Origin: Apoda limacodes
Lineage: Eukaryota > Arthropoda > Insecta > Lepidoptera > Limacodidae
Assembly: GCA_946406115.1 (NCBI GenBank)
Contig: OX291550.1
Location: forward strand, 27,194,722 to 27,258,721
Direction: 5' to 3'
DNA length: 64,000 nt
The notes beneath the pieces are model-generated. The model saw only the letters and a program-made list of their open reading frames with translations, made no database searches and was not told the DNA's origin. Positions 22,261 to 33,660 of this stretch are shown piece after piece; positions within the stretch are counted from its first letter, which is position 1; every line of letters begins with the position of its first letter. The position numbers and the translations under genes were made by a program.

Positions 22261-25200
22261 ATGGCTACAGTCGGTGCAGTAACTCGCATTTTATTGGGAA
22301 AGAACGTTATAAATGGTGTGCGTGCTTCAGTGGCCCCAAATACCGGTTTCATGAAATTCTACAGCACAGGTTAGTTAATATATTTATTTATTTTGACCTT
22401 GGACGATGTTTTAAACTACCAAAATACCTAAAAGTCTTTCCTTTGTAACGCATTCTAAGCTATCCAATGCTCCATATTGATATTGAACATGCTACTAAAC
22501 TAAGTGCTATTTTTTTCTGCAATGAATGCGTAGCTTTGAGAACGATATAACGAATGAATTTAATTGCACATGTTGGGTACCAGTTTCAATTAATTCTTTA
22601 AGCTCAAAAAAAATATTTAAACTAAGTTTACAGTTTGTTCTGAATTTTTTGATGATGTGTTTCCAAACCCTTTTTCAAAAAGGAATATCTAATTGAAAAT
22701 CACCTTCGATCAAGCCCCCATATACCTAAGGGTGTACCCTCATTTAATTACCTAGGTTGGGGTGTAGGATCTAAAGGGGTATACTGAGGAAAAAAAAACA
22801 GAAAAATTTGGAGCAAGGTAAAAAAAAACCCTTTTTCTAAGTCTTTTTCCTTAGCACCCCTTTTTGTATACCCCAACTGGAATAACTAAGGCTATGTTTC
22901 AATGTGAAAGTTTGTTAAAGTGGTTTTGAAACTCCCAGCTCGGGGTAATTTTCCAACTGTCAAGTTGAATTATTTACACTCCCAAAGATATGGTTGGTGG
23001 TAATCACTCCAGTCAGTGTGAAAACTGTCAAACTTTAGTTCTGAAACAGGAAAAATAAACGTTACCAGGAGATAATCACTTGGCAGTGAATTGGAAGGTG
23101 ATGCAAAGGAAAAAGTCTATTTTTAAAAACTAAACTAACAAAAAAATTTATTAATATTTTTAGTTACTCTGACCCTGCCTAAGACACATGTATCTTATGG
23201 TGGCTCTAGTTGATTTATACCTCTGAACTCAATGAAAAATTTCACAACAAAATTTAGTCTTTATAAACACTTTGAAGTAGGTATTCAAATATGCTTACAC
23301 ATACTTTGTCAGTAAAAAAATATATTAATTGTGCCCTTATAGTACAGCAACCTTGGCCTCCCTTATTTAAGACTTTGAGCTCCATCTATAATATTTGCAA
23401 CAATAAATACCTATTAAAGACGGCCATCCAAAAGTTACATGATAAATCAGCATAAGAACGCCTATCTTATCTTTAAAAACTATTTTACTTTACGTAACTG
23501 AGTTGCAACATTCAGATAAGATTGGATAGGCAACTATTTTTTTCTTCTCTTTACAATCATATTAAACAACCTATCTTATGATTTACTTATAAAAAGGGAT
23601 CTTACTAATATTATAAATGTAAAAGTTTGTTTGTTACTCAATCTCACCACAACGGAGCATCCAATTGTGCTTAATTTTGGCAGAGAGATAGAGAAGGACA
23701 TAGGCATGATCAAGGACATGATCCCTATTCCAAGTTCCACTTGAACAAACTATTACTACTATAGCTATAGCTTGCAATAGCAAATTTCTTTAGTATAATC
23801 AAGGAGTTGCTCTAGCCCAAATGCCAAAATTTTCCAAAACGCAATTTAGGTCAGATGAAGCTGTTTGTTGAAAAGTTAGTAAGAGTTATAAATTGGTTTG
23901 GGGTCTCACTAAGGGTGTAATATTTGATTCAAAGAGTTTAATCTTACTTTTACTACATTACTAATATGAAATTTATTACAACCAATTACAAATTACCAGA
24001 AAATTGTGTATAGAAAAAAATGTTAATGCTATAAACAAAATTTCATGACTTTATTTTGTATTAGGTATGGATAGCTGTACCTATATAAATGGAGATCTTT
24101 AAACTGCTATGGGTAAATAATAATTGCAGATGTAACCTTCATATTAGGTGGGTACCTAATATGAAGGTTACATCTGCAATTATTATTAGTCAGTGTTGCC
24201 CTACCTAAAACACCTTGTTCTTTAATTTTATTAAAACTTATCTTATTTTTAAACAAAGACATTCAAAGTGCCAAAATATCCACCTTGAATGTCTTTGTAC
24301 AATGTTGAATATGTTTTATCAAGTGCATTTAAGTCAATATTTGTTTTTACCACTAAGGTAGCAAACAAGCTCTGGACTGTCTGATTGAGAATTAAACATG
24401 TTGTTCCATATCTTATGTTGGGATTCCACTACCTAACCACAAGGCTAATAAGACAATCGCGCCCATTCTTTAAATCATGCATTATGCGCCTAGCACATCT
24501 GCTAATGTTTACTATCTGTACTGCGCACCGTTTTATTATATTAGTACTATCTGAACTGCACACCGTTTTATTATATTAGTAAGTAATTACATACTATGAG
24601 TACCTGAAACTAAGCCTGTGTACACCTAGTTTATGTTTGTAATTGTTTGATTTTTGATGAATAAATTATTATTATTATTAATTACCTACTAATAAAAATA
24701 TTAAACTTAAGTACTCTACATTTTTTATTTTATTTGAGTATAAAACAAATTTTAAAATAATTGCAATGAAGCAATTATGGACATCAGGCCTGCACTAGCC
24801 TCATGTTTTGTTTTTATTTTTGTCTTTCACAGCACCAAACTATGAAAACATCAAGGTTGAAGTTGTTGGCAGCAAAAAGAATGTGGGACTCATCCAACTC
24901 TACAGGCCTAAGGCTCTGAATGCTCTCTGCAAGCCTCTGTTCGTAGAGTTAGGACAAGCTGTTATTGATTTTGATGCTGATGAAAAAATTTCGGCCATAA
25001 TTATTACAGGTTAACAATCAATTTATATTTCTTATACTATTTTGTGTAGGACAAAGAAGGAACAACTCCTAAGATATAACTAAATGAAATATATTTACAT
25101 CTAGAGACTGACCCAATTAAGAAATTAACAGCAGTGTCGAAATTAATGTTTTTTCATTTCGATATTGCCGGCCGTATCGATAAGTGAATCTACAATATAA

Positions 25201-28200
25201 TCTACCATTACATTGTACCATTACTACACAGCCTTCTATAATGTTTAAAACCCTCAGAAGAATAGAATCACAAGTTTAAGGATTACCCAAAAACAATTAT
25301 AGTCGGGACCTGACTCTATTTAGTCGCGTCCTTACTTTATCTACAGTTGCGAACCATTCCCTATAGTCGCGTCCATCCTTTCTACGGTCGCATCCTTTCT
25401 ATCAACAGTCGGGCCTTCCTCCATACTATCGCGTCATTGCGCAGTACTCACAGTCGCGTCCTTTCTCCGTATACAGGCGCGTCCTTGCGCAGTTTCCTAT
25501 CTAGAGTCGCGTTTTTACTCTATAGTCGCGTTCCTACTCTCTACAGTATTCAAAATATTTATCATTCAAAAATAACCAATATTCCTCAGGAAACGAGAAA
25601 GCATTTGCTGCAGGAGCAGACATTAAAGAAATGCAAAATAACACATATAGTAGCAACCAAAAGGAAGGTTTTCTAAAGCAATGGGAAGACATCTCTAGAT
25701 GCGGAAAACCTATCATCGCAGCCGTCAACGGATTTGCTGTAAGTATCCCTAGTTTCTCGCTTTTATTTTTATGTAGACACTATATATCTACGGGTAAAAG
25801 GCTATTAGGTCTGAGCGATCTCTCGCGCCACGTAACGCTTACCTAATCAACTACCTAGCCAAAATATATTGTAAGTCACTGGTAGCTGAGTGGTTTCGGT
25901 TTCTATCTCCCGTTGTAAGGGGCGAAGTCATGTACCAATGAGTGTTTTTTTATTTAAATTACGTAAATTGTCTATTCTCACCAGTGGCTTCTCAGTAAAA
26001 GAAAAAATTAAGGCGATATTAGGAAGGCGGTTCGGAAGAAGTATGTTAATCCCACAATCCCCTCTGGGCTCGCGAGTGGACGGCCCAAATCGCCTTCGCT
26101 TACGGTGACCACACCCACACCCTCTGCAGTAGGCCACACTAGGCTGTAAGGGAGAATGAATTTTGAAAACATTTTATTTTTCTGTAGATAGAGCATAAAT
26201 TATATGACATGTCGGGTCGGTGCACGATTTTCTCCATAAATAAATAGGTACGTACTTAACGGATTTTATTCAGATTGACCATTATTTAATACAGGGAAGG
26301 GAGATTTTTGGTATACTTTTATAATTTATGGAACTATTTAAGTGTAGGCAATGCCGAAATAACGTTCTGTAAGCGTGTATAAAAATAAAAAAAAAAACTT
26401 ATAACAGCTAGGAGGCGGTTGCGAGCTAGCTATGCTGTGCGACATCATATACGCCGGTGAAAAAGCCAAGTTCGGTCAGCCAGAGATAAATATCGGCACG
26501 ATTCCTGGCGCAGGTGGCACTCAACGTCTGCCGCGCTACGTCGGCAAATCCAAGGCCATGGAAATCGTGCTCAGTGGAAACTTCATCGACGCACATGAAG
26601 CTGAGAAGATGGGTGAGTTATCTAACATCTTAATTGCAAATGACATACAAACCCAGGAATTCTAGAAGATGCCAACAATGGAACCTAATCATTGCCGCGC
26701 AAAACCTGAATATCTTCCCAAGGAGTATAAACTATAAGAAAAATAATTGGGGCGGAGTGCACAGCCTCATATGATCCCGTAGTCGTAACTTACCGATTTT
26801 TTTCGGTTAATTGAAATCTGGTGGTGTAAATTTTAATACCATTAAGGTGGCGAACCAGCTGACAGTCCACCTTATGATAGATCTTAAGGAATAAGGTACA
26901 TTTAAACCAAGCACAGGCCCACATTAAAGACAGCTGTTGAAAATGCCTCTATGTAATTGTTTCAATCTACTTGGTAGCCCTTATTAGCTGAAATCTGTGT
27001 TAACTGAATTCATATTTCACAAAGTACAATTATTTTTAAACAGGTCTTGTCAGCAAAGTATTCCCGGTGGAGAAACTTCTTGAAGAATCCATTAAGCTGG
27101 CAGAACGTATTGGAACTCACTCTCCCTTAATAGTAAAACTGGCCAAACAAGCAGTCAACCAAGCATATGAAACCACACTGCAGTCTGGATTGTCCTTCGA
27201 AAAATCACTATTCTATGGCACCTTTGCTACTGTAAGTACCTATTCTATTTTACCTAATATAATAAATGTGATATCAGCTATGTCTTTCTGTTACCTTTTT
27301 AACGTCTAAACCGTGGTCGTGGTCTCAAACAGAACACATCCATTGCCGTCCTCATATGTCGCCACAACGGTAGGTATTGAGTCCACCCTCCCGTCCACCG
27401 GTGCGGCTATAACCAGATTGTCTGTCCATCTGTAAGGAAGCCGTCTTACAATGCGTCTTCCGATCCGTGGTCGCCACAAAAGCCTTTTTAATAGTATGCG
27501 TACATGCGTGCGGAAGAAGGGTTTAAAGCGCGTGGTGTGGAGTGAGCTTCTGTATATACCTAGTATATTGTGACTATGAACATTGCCGTGCGTAGTCGAT
27601 AGGCTTGTATCTGCAGGTATTTACAGGGAGTCACCGGTGAGTCAGTATTTCCAGAATTACGAATTTCTATAGTATACAGCAGCTCACTTCACGCAGTCCA
27701 CTACTGTCGGTCTGTCTGCCGTACCTCTGTTACGATCCTGTGACCGCTCGTATAGAACACGCACACATTTGTGCGTATACACATGTCATTTGGTTTTGTA
27801 GTGTTAGTAGACACAAAACAAACGGTTTTTGTAGTGTATGAAGTGCCCAGAGTGTGACATATCCAAGTATGGTCTATACTCTACAACACGTTGGCACGTT
27901 AGGGCGCCTTTCCACTGTACTATATGAGACTGTGTAGTCTAAAAAAACGAACTTTTTTGTATCTATGTGCAATATTCGCATAGTTTGTTGTTTACTAACA
28001 CTTACTTAATAACAGTTTCGCTCTGTACTTGTTTATGCACACATTTGTATACATTTTGGTGTTTTGTAGGATGTACCAACATTTTGTAGACGAAACATAC
28101 CTAAAAATATATTTTTGTCTACCTAAAATTCTTTTTATTTGTTTTTCAGGCCGACCAGAAAGAGGGCATGGCTGCATTCGTTGAAAAGAGAGCACCGACA

Positions 28201-28215
28201 TTCAAAAATGAATAA
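22261..28215 (+). CDS. ECHS1: Mitochondrial short-chain enoyl-CoA hydratase, six exons
   Basis: Coding exons: 22261-22369, 24833-25009, 25590-25738, 26408-26612, 27044-27231, 28150-28215. All junctions are GT/AG, phases match and the total is 894 nt (297 aa; the human protein is 290). The enzyme hydrates trans-2-enoyl-CoA in mitochondrial beta-oxidation. Residues 1-36 ([15 protein letters not shown]..) carry Arg/Lys and no acids, as expected for a mitochondrial presequence. The crotonase core follows: [11 protein letters not shown] (Ala105, oxyanion hole by alignment), [18 protein letters not shown] with Gly148 and catalytic Glu151, and [19 protein letters not shown] with catalytic Glu171. 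The 20-residue gap between the glutamates equals that of rat ECHS1. The C-terminus ([16 protein letters not shown]) also fits the family. The open frame is intact and the gene appears functional. Introns hold repeats, hairpins and a minisatellite. Confidence 0.96.
23605..23730 (+). repeat. Lep1/Helitron-like repeat in ECHS1 intron 1
   Basis: 'CTTACTAATATTATAAATGT', then 'AAAGTTTGTTTGTTACTCA' and 'CACAACGGAGCATCC', match the opening of a repeat very common in Lepidoptera. Related copies here are at 31140-31330 and 40775-40990. Confidence 0.6.
24116..24187. repeat. Perfect 34-bp hairpin in ECHS1 intron 1
   Basis: Two exact 34-bp inverted arms ('AATAATAATTGCAGATGTAA..' and its complement) are separated by only GGGT. 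The perfect match implies a recent origin or selection. Confidence 0.9.
24253..24298. repeat. 18-bp hairpin in ECHS1 intron 1
   Basis: 'ACAAAGACATTCAAAGTG' and 'CACCTTGAATGTCTTTGT' are inverse with one mismatch, loop of 10. It lies 66 bp from the larger hairpin. Confidence 0.85.
24350..24392 (-). repeat. LINE 3'-end scrap in ECHS1 intron 1
   Basis: 'TACCACTAAGGTAGCAAAC' is the minus-strand form of the LINE end TTTGCCACCTTAGTGGTA. Confidence 0.5.
24510..24579 (+). repeat. Tandem duplication, 2 x 35 bp
   Basis: 'ACTATCTG.ACTGC.CACCG' followed by 'TTTTATTATATTAGT' occurs twice in direct succession, with two base differences. Confidence 0.85.
25301..25546 (+). repeat. Degenerate minisatellite 'AGTCGCGTCC' in ECHS1 intron 2
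   Basis: About eleven copies of an AGTCGCGTCC-like core (AGTCGGGACC, AGTCGCGTCC, GGTCGCATCC, AGGCGCGTCC and so on) are spaced 18-28 bases apart and linked by pyrimidine-rich text such as 'TTTCTCTATCTAC'. The CpG-rich core stands out from the AT-rich intron. It ends 43 bases before exon 3. Because the array is in-phase-open by chance it creates a spurious 109-codon frame. Confidence 0.75.
25880..26140. repeat. Possible SINE-like repeat in ECHS1 intron 3
   Basis: 'GGTAGCTGAGTGGTTTCGG' resembles an RNA polymerase III A box, but a good B box is missing ('GGGGCGAAGTCATG' is poor). The 3' part (GGGCTCGCGAGTGGACGG..CTTACGGTGACC) is GC-rich relative to the intron. Identity uncertain. Confidence 0.3.
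26846..26890 (-). repeat. LINE 3'-end scrap in ECHS1 intron 4
   Basis: 'TTAAGGTGGCGAACCAGCTG' followed by 'CAGTCCACCT' is a diverged minus-strand copy of the LINE tail seen at 59271-59400. Confidence 0.45.
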
Positions 28216-28394
28216 ACAAACATTTTTGCACTGAAATCGTTGTTAAATCATGTATAGTATGTAAGAGAAAGTGCAATTAAACCTGTTTCCAGTTTTTGAA
28301 TATTTACTGTTATGAAATTTATAAATGTTTTTACCGAATTAAAATTATTTTTTGATTTTTTTTCTGATTTAATTGTTTTATTGTTTTGAATAAA
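28211..28394 (+). terminator. ECHS1 3' UTR with poly(A) signals
   Basis: AATAAA overlaps the stop codon (28211-28216), ATTAAA lies at 28276-28281 and AATAAA at 28389-28394. The second or third is the more likely cleavage signal because the first would leave almost no 3' UTR. Confidence 0.45.
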
Positions 28395-28499
28395 GTTAAA
28401 ATTAAATAACTAATGGACATTGATGGTGCAAGAAGTATGTACAGTCGATAAAAGCTTAGCTGTCACACCACTAAAATTTTGCTTGCGCTTTTTGTCATC

Positions 28500-29170
28500 A
28501 AGCGCGAAGCGAACTACGGTACGAGCGTGCTAGTGGCAGTATCCAGATGTGCTGTGCTCTGCGCGCAAGCACACAACTCATTTCTGCAGTAAAACCAAAT
28601 ATACACATACATTTGACACAGGCTAAATTGACAAAAAGTGCACAGGTATTAAGTGTTTTGAGTCGCGGATATGCGGTTGAATTCAGCGGTTGCGAGCTTC
28701 ACGATGCTGGAGACCTTTATTGCCTAGGGTTACCCAAGCGGAGGCGACACCTCTGCGGTGAGGCGGTCCTGGGCCATAGGTATCTCCTCTAGGTGAAGTA
28801 GGTCAGGATAGTGTGTGTCGGAGTATGGTGAGTGAGCAGCGCGGGATAAGGCGGTACCGGTTCGGAGCCCTCTTCCTCCTATAGAAGGTGGGCGGAGGCG
28901 CAAACCTGACACGTCTCCGACGTAATGCGCGCGGTAAGGAATGTGGTAAAATATGTATTGTGTGATTCAGTGGTTTGGTACCTCAAGACAGGTGTCGGTT
29001 GCTGCCGCAGGTTACCCTCAATGAAGATCATCGTATTGTGATCTTCAAAATTGCACCGTTGGCACCGGTCGATAATCCATCTAAAGAGAATGGCAAGATT
29101 TGTAGTATGTCATACAGAATTTATGTCTTAGCTGGATGCATTAAAGCCATAAATATGATACATTGAAGCA
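28500..29170 (+). other. GC-rich patch with an exon-like segment
   Basis: 28500-28970 is clearly richer in GC than its surroundings (for example 'GGAGGCGACACCTCTGCGG', 'GGTACCGGTTCGGAGCCC') and has no sustained frame. At 29011 a 'GCCGCAG' acceptor-like site opens a frame reading VTLNEDHRIVIFKIAPLAPV then DNPSKENGKI, with a possible GT at about 29101. This could be an orphan exon or part of an unknown retroelement 5' region. I do not recognise it. Confidence 0.25.
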
Positions 29171-29372
29171 GTGAACAAAACGCAACTCAAACGTCCGTTC
29201 GAAAACGGTAAAATTTTTCAACTTTACCGGGCAATAATTACTCGGCGGGTTTGGAAAATACTATAATCTATGGTTATAACACGTAGCTAAGACCAAGTAT
29301 CCAATAGACTTGACAACCAAAAAGAAAATAAAAGAGGGAACGGGAAAGCTACTTACAAAAACCATTAAGAGT

Positions 29373-29406
29373 GACAAAGATATAGACAATGTTCTATGTC
29401 TTTGTC
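29373..29406. repeat. 14-bp hairpin
   Basis: 'GACAAAGATATAGA' and 'TCTATGTCTTTGTC' pair with one mismatch across a 6-base loop. Confidence 0.7.
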
Positions 29407-29543
29407 AGCGTATCACAGTTTTATCTGTGCCCAACAAAGCAGAACAGTGCGTTGAAAAATCACCAAAACAGTAACTTATTGTGAACTTCGAATAATTATT
29501 TTTGTTTGAAACTAAGTCATAAGTGTTTTAAATCCTTAAAACT

Positions 29544-30579
29544 ATGGTGTACTGTTGTTTTATCGGCTGTAATAGCCGCAGTTAGCGGAAAATACTTTTA
29601 TTTCACTTGATTTCTGCAAATATTAATAGAATGCAATAAATTACATCATATAATATAGTCAGTACTATTAATTTCAGCTTTAATCACATAATTTAAAATG
29701 GATTGTTTTATAGATTAACCGCCTAAATTCAGAAGTGAGGACTAGGACTGAATTGTCAAGGGAAATAACGCCAGTGCGCCATTTTCTATAACTTTTTATT
29801 TTGGCTGGGTTACAAGTTTTTAGGGATGCCAGCTCTGGCGTTAGTAATTTACCCAAATTTGGTGGTATTTATTTAAATTTTTTGTTCAGATTCCCTAAAT
29901 TAAAACTATGCCAACTGTGGATAAATGCAACAGGTCAACAAAATTGCGAACCAACCAATATCAGACGAATATGTTTGAAACATTTTGCGAAAATTGCCTT
30001 CGCAAGGCTTGTGAAACTAGTAAGTTAAAGGTAGTAAAATAGAGTTAATGTTAGTTTGGCTAGGTAATAGTATGCACCTAGGGGAGGGACAAAGCCTACT
30101 CAAAAGTGTCAAGTCGAATATTGGAATGTTCCGTCTTGCTTGCTTCCATCGATGTACGATGTACGTTTTTATTGTGTTTTTATGGCTCTAGCCACCATTT
30201 TAGTGTTTTCTAAATGTTACAAAACTTTAAAAGAACAATTCAGAACTCTGAATTGAAGCAACTAATGATATTTCTAAAAAAAATCATACGTGTTTTTTGC
30301 TTCATAATAAGTCATCTGTACAAGTACAATTTATCAATTTGTTGATGTCATTTACTTATATTTCAGATCGATTATTCATTGCATGCAAACGCAGATAACA
30401 CAACGATAACGCCTAGGAAATTAAAATTAACTGTAGAATCAAACCGACAGTCGTTAGCAGCTGAGATTCGCAGAAAAAAACTAGTTACAATGAGAGCAAA
30501 AACTTCGACTAAGCAAGAAAAATGCGAAGTTGTCTGCAATTCTTCAGAACTTAAAAGCCAACGATATAATAATCAATAA
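29544..30579 (+). pseudogene. THAP-type zinc-finger gene, apparently broken
   Basis: Three pieces fit one gene. Piece 1 (from ATG 29544) reads MVYCCFIGCNSRS, the start of a THAP domain with its CxxxC pair, then TAG at 29583-29585, and continues RKILLFH, matching the 'ISFHRFP' region. Piece 2 (29890-30019, after 'TTTGTTCAG') reads FPKLKLCQLWINATGQQN, then RRICLKHF. It holds the conserved Trp and the last Cys and His of the C2CH zinc site, and ends at GTAAGT. Piece 3 (30367-30579) is a basic tail with AAEIRRKKLVTMRAK and a stop. Phases of pieces 2 and 3 agree. The in-frame stop and the lack of a GT donor after FH suggest a pseudogene. THAP domains bind DNA and are shared with P-element transposases. 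A small live gene with an unseen first exon is possible. Confidence 0.6.
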
Positions 30580-30729
30580 TAAGCTGACTTTTTAGTTTTT
30601 GTTTTATTTTATATCCAGCTGCTTCTTGATTAATGTAACGTTATTAAAAAAAAAAGTTTTATTTTTTTAGTTTATTTTTTTGTTTTATTTTCTTACTTGA
30701 TTCCACATTCATAATATATATGTGCCATT

Positions 30730-31135
30730 AAAATTCAAAATTGTCCAGTTTTATAATTGTTACTTGATATACTATTGATCCCTCATAAAAATTTCCACCC
30801 CTATTTTTACTTCCTTGAGGAATGATTTCCGTGATAAAAAACTATTCTATGTCCTTTCTCGGGTCTTAAACTATCTCCATACCAAGTTTCATATAAAACT
30901 AAAGCATGAAAACTTCAGTGTTCATACGACTTCAATATTCATACAACCTCCATGATACTATCTTTTCACTACTACGATTAATGTCACTTCATAAGTTTGT
31001 TTCTAAACGTTATATATTTGGCCGTGCGTTGCTAAAAATTCAAACTCTGACTTGCAACCATTCCTAAAATCCTTAATTTTTCTGGGATAAAACCAATGTT
31101 ATTGTATATTAAAACTCCTCCGAGTCTTCAACATT
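30730..31135. repeat. Diverged Helitron-like repeat text
   Basis: 'CTATGTCCTTTCTCGGG', 'TTAAACTATCTCCATACCA' and 'AGTTTCAT' are phrases of the lepidopteran Helitron-like repeat that is clearer at 42830-43370. No gene is seen. Confidence 0.45.
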
Positions 31136-31139
31136 ATGT

Positions 31140-31700
31140 TATCTACACTTATATTATAAAGAGGAAAGATTTGATCGTTTGTTTGTTTGTATTGAATAAG
31201 CTCCGAAACTACAGGACTGATTTGAAAAATTCTTTTACCATTAGAATCCGACATTATCCCTGATGAACATAGGCTACTTTTTACCGCGGGAAAATGCTTC
31301 ATTCCTACGGGAACACGGGTAATAGGACAACGGGTAGTAAGAATTATCCTTCCGTACTTATCTTTTTCACATAACTTCTAAACGGCTGAACCGATTGGGT
31401 TGAACTTTAATAGGGTTATTTTCATGGTTTCCTGGATGATTTAAAAATATAATTGAACCCGGTAGGTGGCGCTGCTGTCGGTATGTCAACTACTAAATGG
31501 CTGGACCGATTGGGCTGAAATTTAGTATGTGTATTTCCATTGTTTCACAGATACTAATGTATTATGCCGTTAAAGAGGAGAGATTTGATTGTTTGTTTTT
31601 TTTCTATAATTGAGGAGTTGCCGTAAGAACCTACACCGATAACGAAATTTAGGGCGGGCGAAAACGCTGGCAGAAGCTTTTTATATAAAATTGAACACTG
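31140..31700 (+). repeat. Lep1/Helitron-like repeats, two or three fused fragments
   Basis: 'TATTATAAAGAGGAAAGATT' followed by 'TGTTTGTTTGTATTGAATAA' opens a Lep1-type repeat. The body includes 'CTCCGAAACTACAGGACTG' and 'GAACATAGGCTAC', and the end 'ACGGGTAGT'. A second start, 'GAGGAGAGATTTGATTG', is at about 31575, and 'AGGAGTTGCCGTAAGAACC' matches 40917-40940. Confidence 0.6.
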
Positions 31701-33136
31701 TTAACAATAACAAACAAAAAAGTGACTCACACGGCGAACGCACCGTATCGTTCAATAAGCTGGTAAATATCGTCGGGCGATCGCACTAATCACACCCTCC
31801 TACTTCTAGGAGGGTGAAAGTCACACTTTGACGGCTAACAAGAATTAATTTTAAGATTCAAACGACTTTAGTTGATAGAGCACTTTTTGTTGACCAACTA
31901 ATGAGGAAGGCTGATAAGAGGAGACAATAACACAATACTTGATACATAGGGCGTGATTTTTAGCTGTTACGATTGCATTTGCTTTCATGCTGTCTCTTAC
32001 CGTTTTGTTAAAAAATCTATTTGCTTTCCTGCTGTCAGTTGCGAAATTTGCTAAATTTGCGAGAAATTGCAAGCTAAAAAAACCAGCCCATAGAATCTTT
32101 TTATGACCTTGATTTATATTGACTTTAGAAGTTAGCGGTATTTTGCAAACCCCTGCTGTTGTCAAAGCCGTTCAGTTTCAAAAGTCACGTAAATCGGACC
32201 AAGGTGCGGCGAAGGACAAACGACGATAATCACACCCAAAGTGAACGTAGCCCCTGGACATATACACAATATTATCTGTGGTTATAACCACAAACTTTGT
32301 AAAATTCTATTCTTTTAAATTATTTTCAGGTACATTTTAGATATATCGTGCTTGCGTATGGCTAATATTCACTACAGCTGACGAAACATTTTTAGCTGTA
32401 AAACAAATTCAAAATAATTTCCATGTTTTGGGAATATGTTTACCGAAACCGTCACATTATGCAGGAGTTTGAGGATATAGAAGTGCATAAAACTAGTGTA
32501 TCGGTGTTTGTCGCCCTTTTTTATTTAGAAATGTTGTATATATTGATTATGACTCTCTCTATTCTGAACAGATTGAATCAAAACATAACTTAAGCGTAAC
32601 TACCACCACAGTAAGTACAAAATAAAAACCATATCCACTATTTAAGTTATTTCGAATATTTAGAAATTATTGTTAATACAACTGGTGAGACCAAATTGTT
32701 AGAACTTCATGGAATCACCGTCTGAATGTACTTGAAAAGTGCTGCAATCCTATGGCTAGGAACTGCAGAATGGGGTTCTAGGACTTTAAGAAGGAAAGAG
32801 CTGCATTTTGTTGATGGCATAAAGAGCTATGAGCAATGTCATAGGCGTTGAAATCCTGTTCACCAAATGTAAATAAACAATATGGCCATTCACTGTTTGA
32901 CAGAGTATTTACAACTCTATTTCCTGAGCATGTGCTGTCAATGACTGGAAGTGACCTTATAGCACATTCATTTTTGATCAACAGAACGATCAAATGTGTG
33001 CAAAGACAGCATTAAATGCATTCTATGTGTATAATGCTTGTCAAGTAAACAACCTTTAGATTTTTAAAGCCTTGGCACAACATTAGCTATATCCCTAGTG
33101 ATCAGTTATCCATAGACTACACTAACTAATTAACAT
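31701..33136. other. No recognised gene
   Basis: AT-rich. The minus-strand open frame at 31851-32165 (104 codons) has no recognisable domain. A short hairpin around 'CACCCTCCTACTTCTAGGAGGGTG' lies near 31793-31816. Confidence 0.4.
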
Positions 33137-33180
33137 CAGGCAGCCATATCCTTGTTTGCCACCTCAGTGGTATAAATTGT
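33137..33180 (+). repeat. LINE 3'-end stub
   Basis: 'CATCAGGCAGCCATATCCTTG' with 'TTTGCCACCTCAGTGGTAT' is a diverged plus-strand copy of the LINE tail at 54400-54440. Confidence 0.55.
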
Positions 33181-33660
33181 AGAAATAAAGTTGGATTCTT
33201 TAGTTTTACCTACTTTGTTGGATGGTTATTTGGGTTTTTTGATTAGCTTCTGGTGACTGCTTACATATGATTTCTGTACTCTTGTCATGTTAGGGACTAC
33301 TTAAGATGTGCTATTATTATAAAGCACTATTTACCATATATTCCAAAGAAAATTTGAATGAGCTTTTGACGATATCCAGTTTTCAAGAAAATTTCAAAAA
33401 GAAATATTTCCTGTTTACAATCGTGCTTATACGTTTGGTGAAACTTTCGAACGAACTTTTGGCAGTCAGTTTTCAAGTGCAGGAAATTGTGATACTTCAA
33501 ATTAGTTTTTATTTTCAAAATCCATGTTTAAATATGTATTTTTACGACTAGGCTTTGACTTTCGCTATTTATTTATTATTTAAATATTTATCTAATTATT
33601 ATTTTTTTAATATTTATTTCATAAGTAATTTAGTGGAGTACTATATTTATAACATTGTAA

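Noticed and set aside
25347..25676. 109-codon frame across ECHS1 intron 2 and exon 3
   Set aside because: It is made by the AGTCGCGTCC minisatellite and then runs out of frame over exon 3.
31851..32165. 104-codon minus-strand frame
   Set aside because: No recognisable domain, no splice or promoter support; kept only as part of an unassigned stretch.
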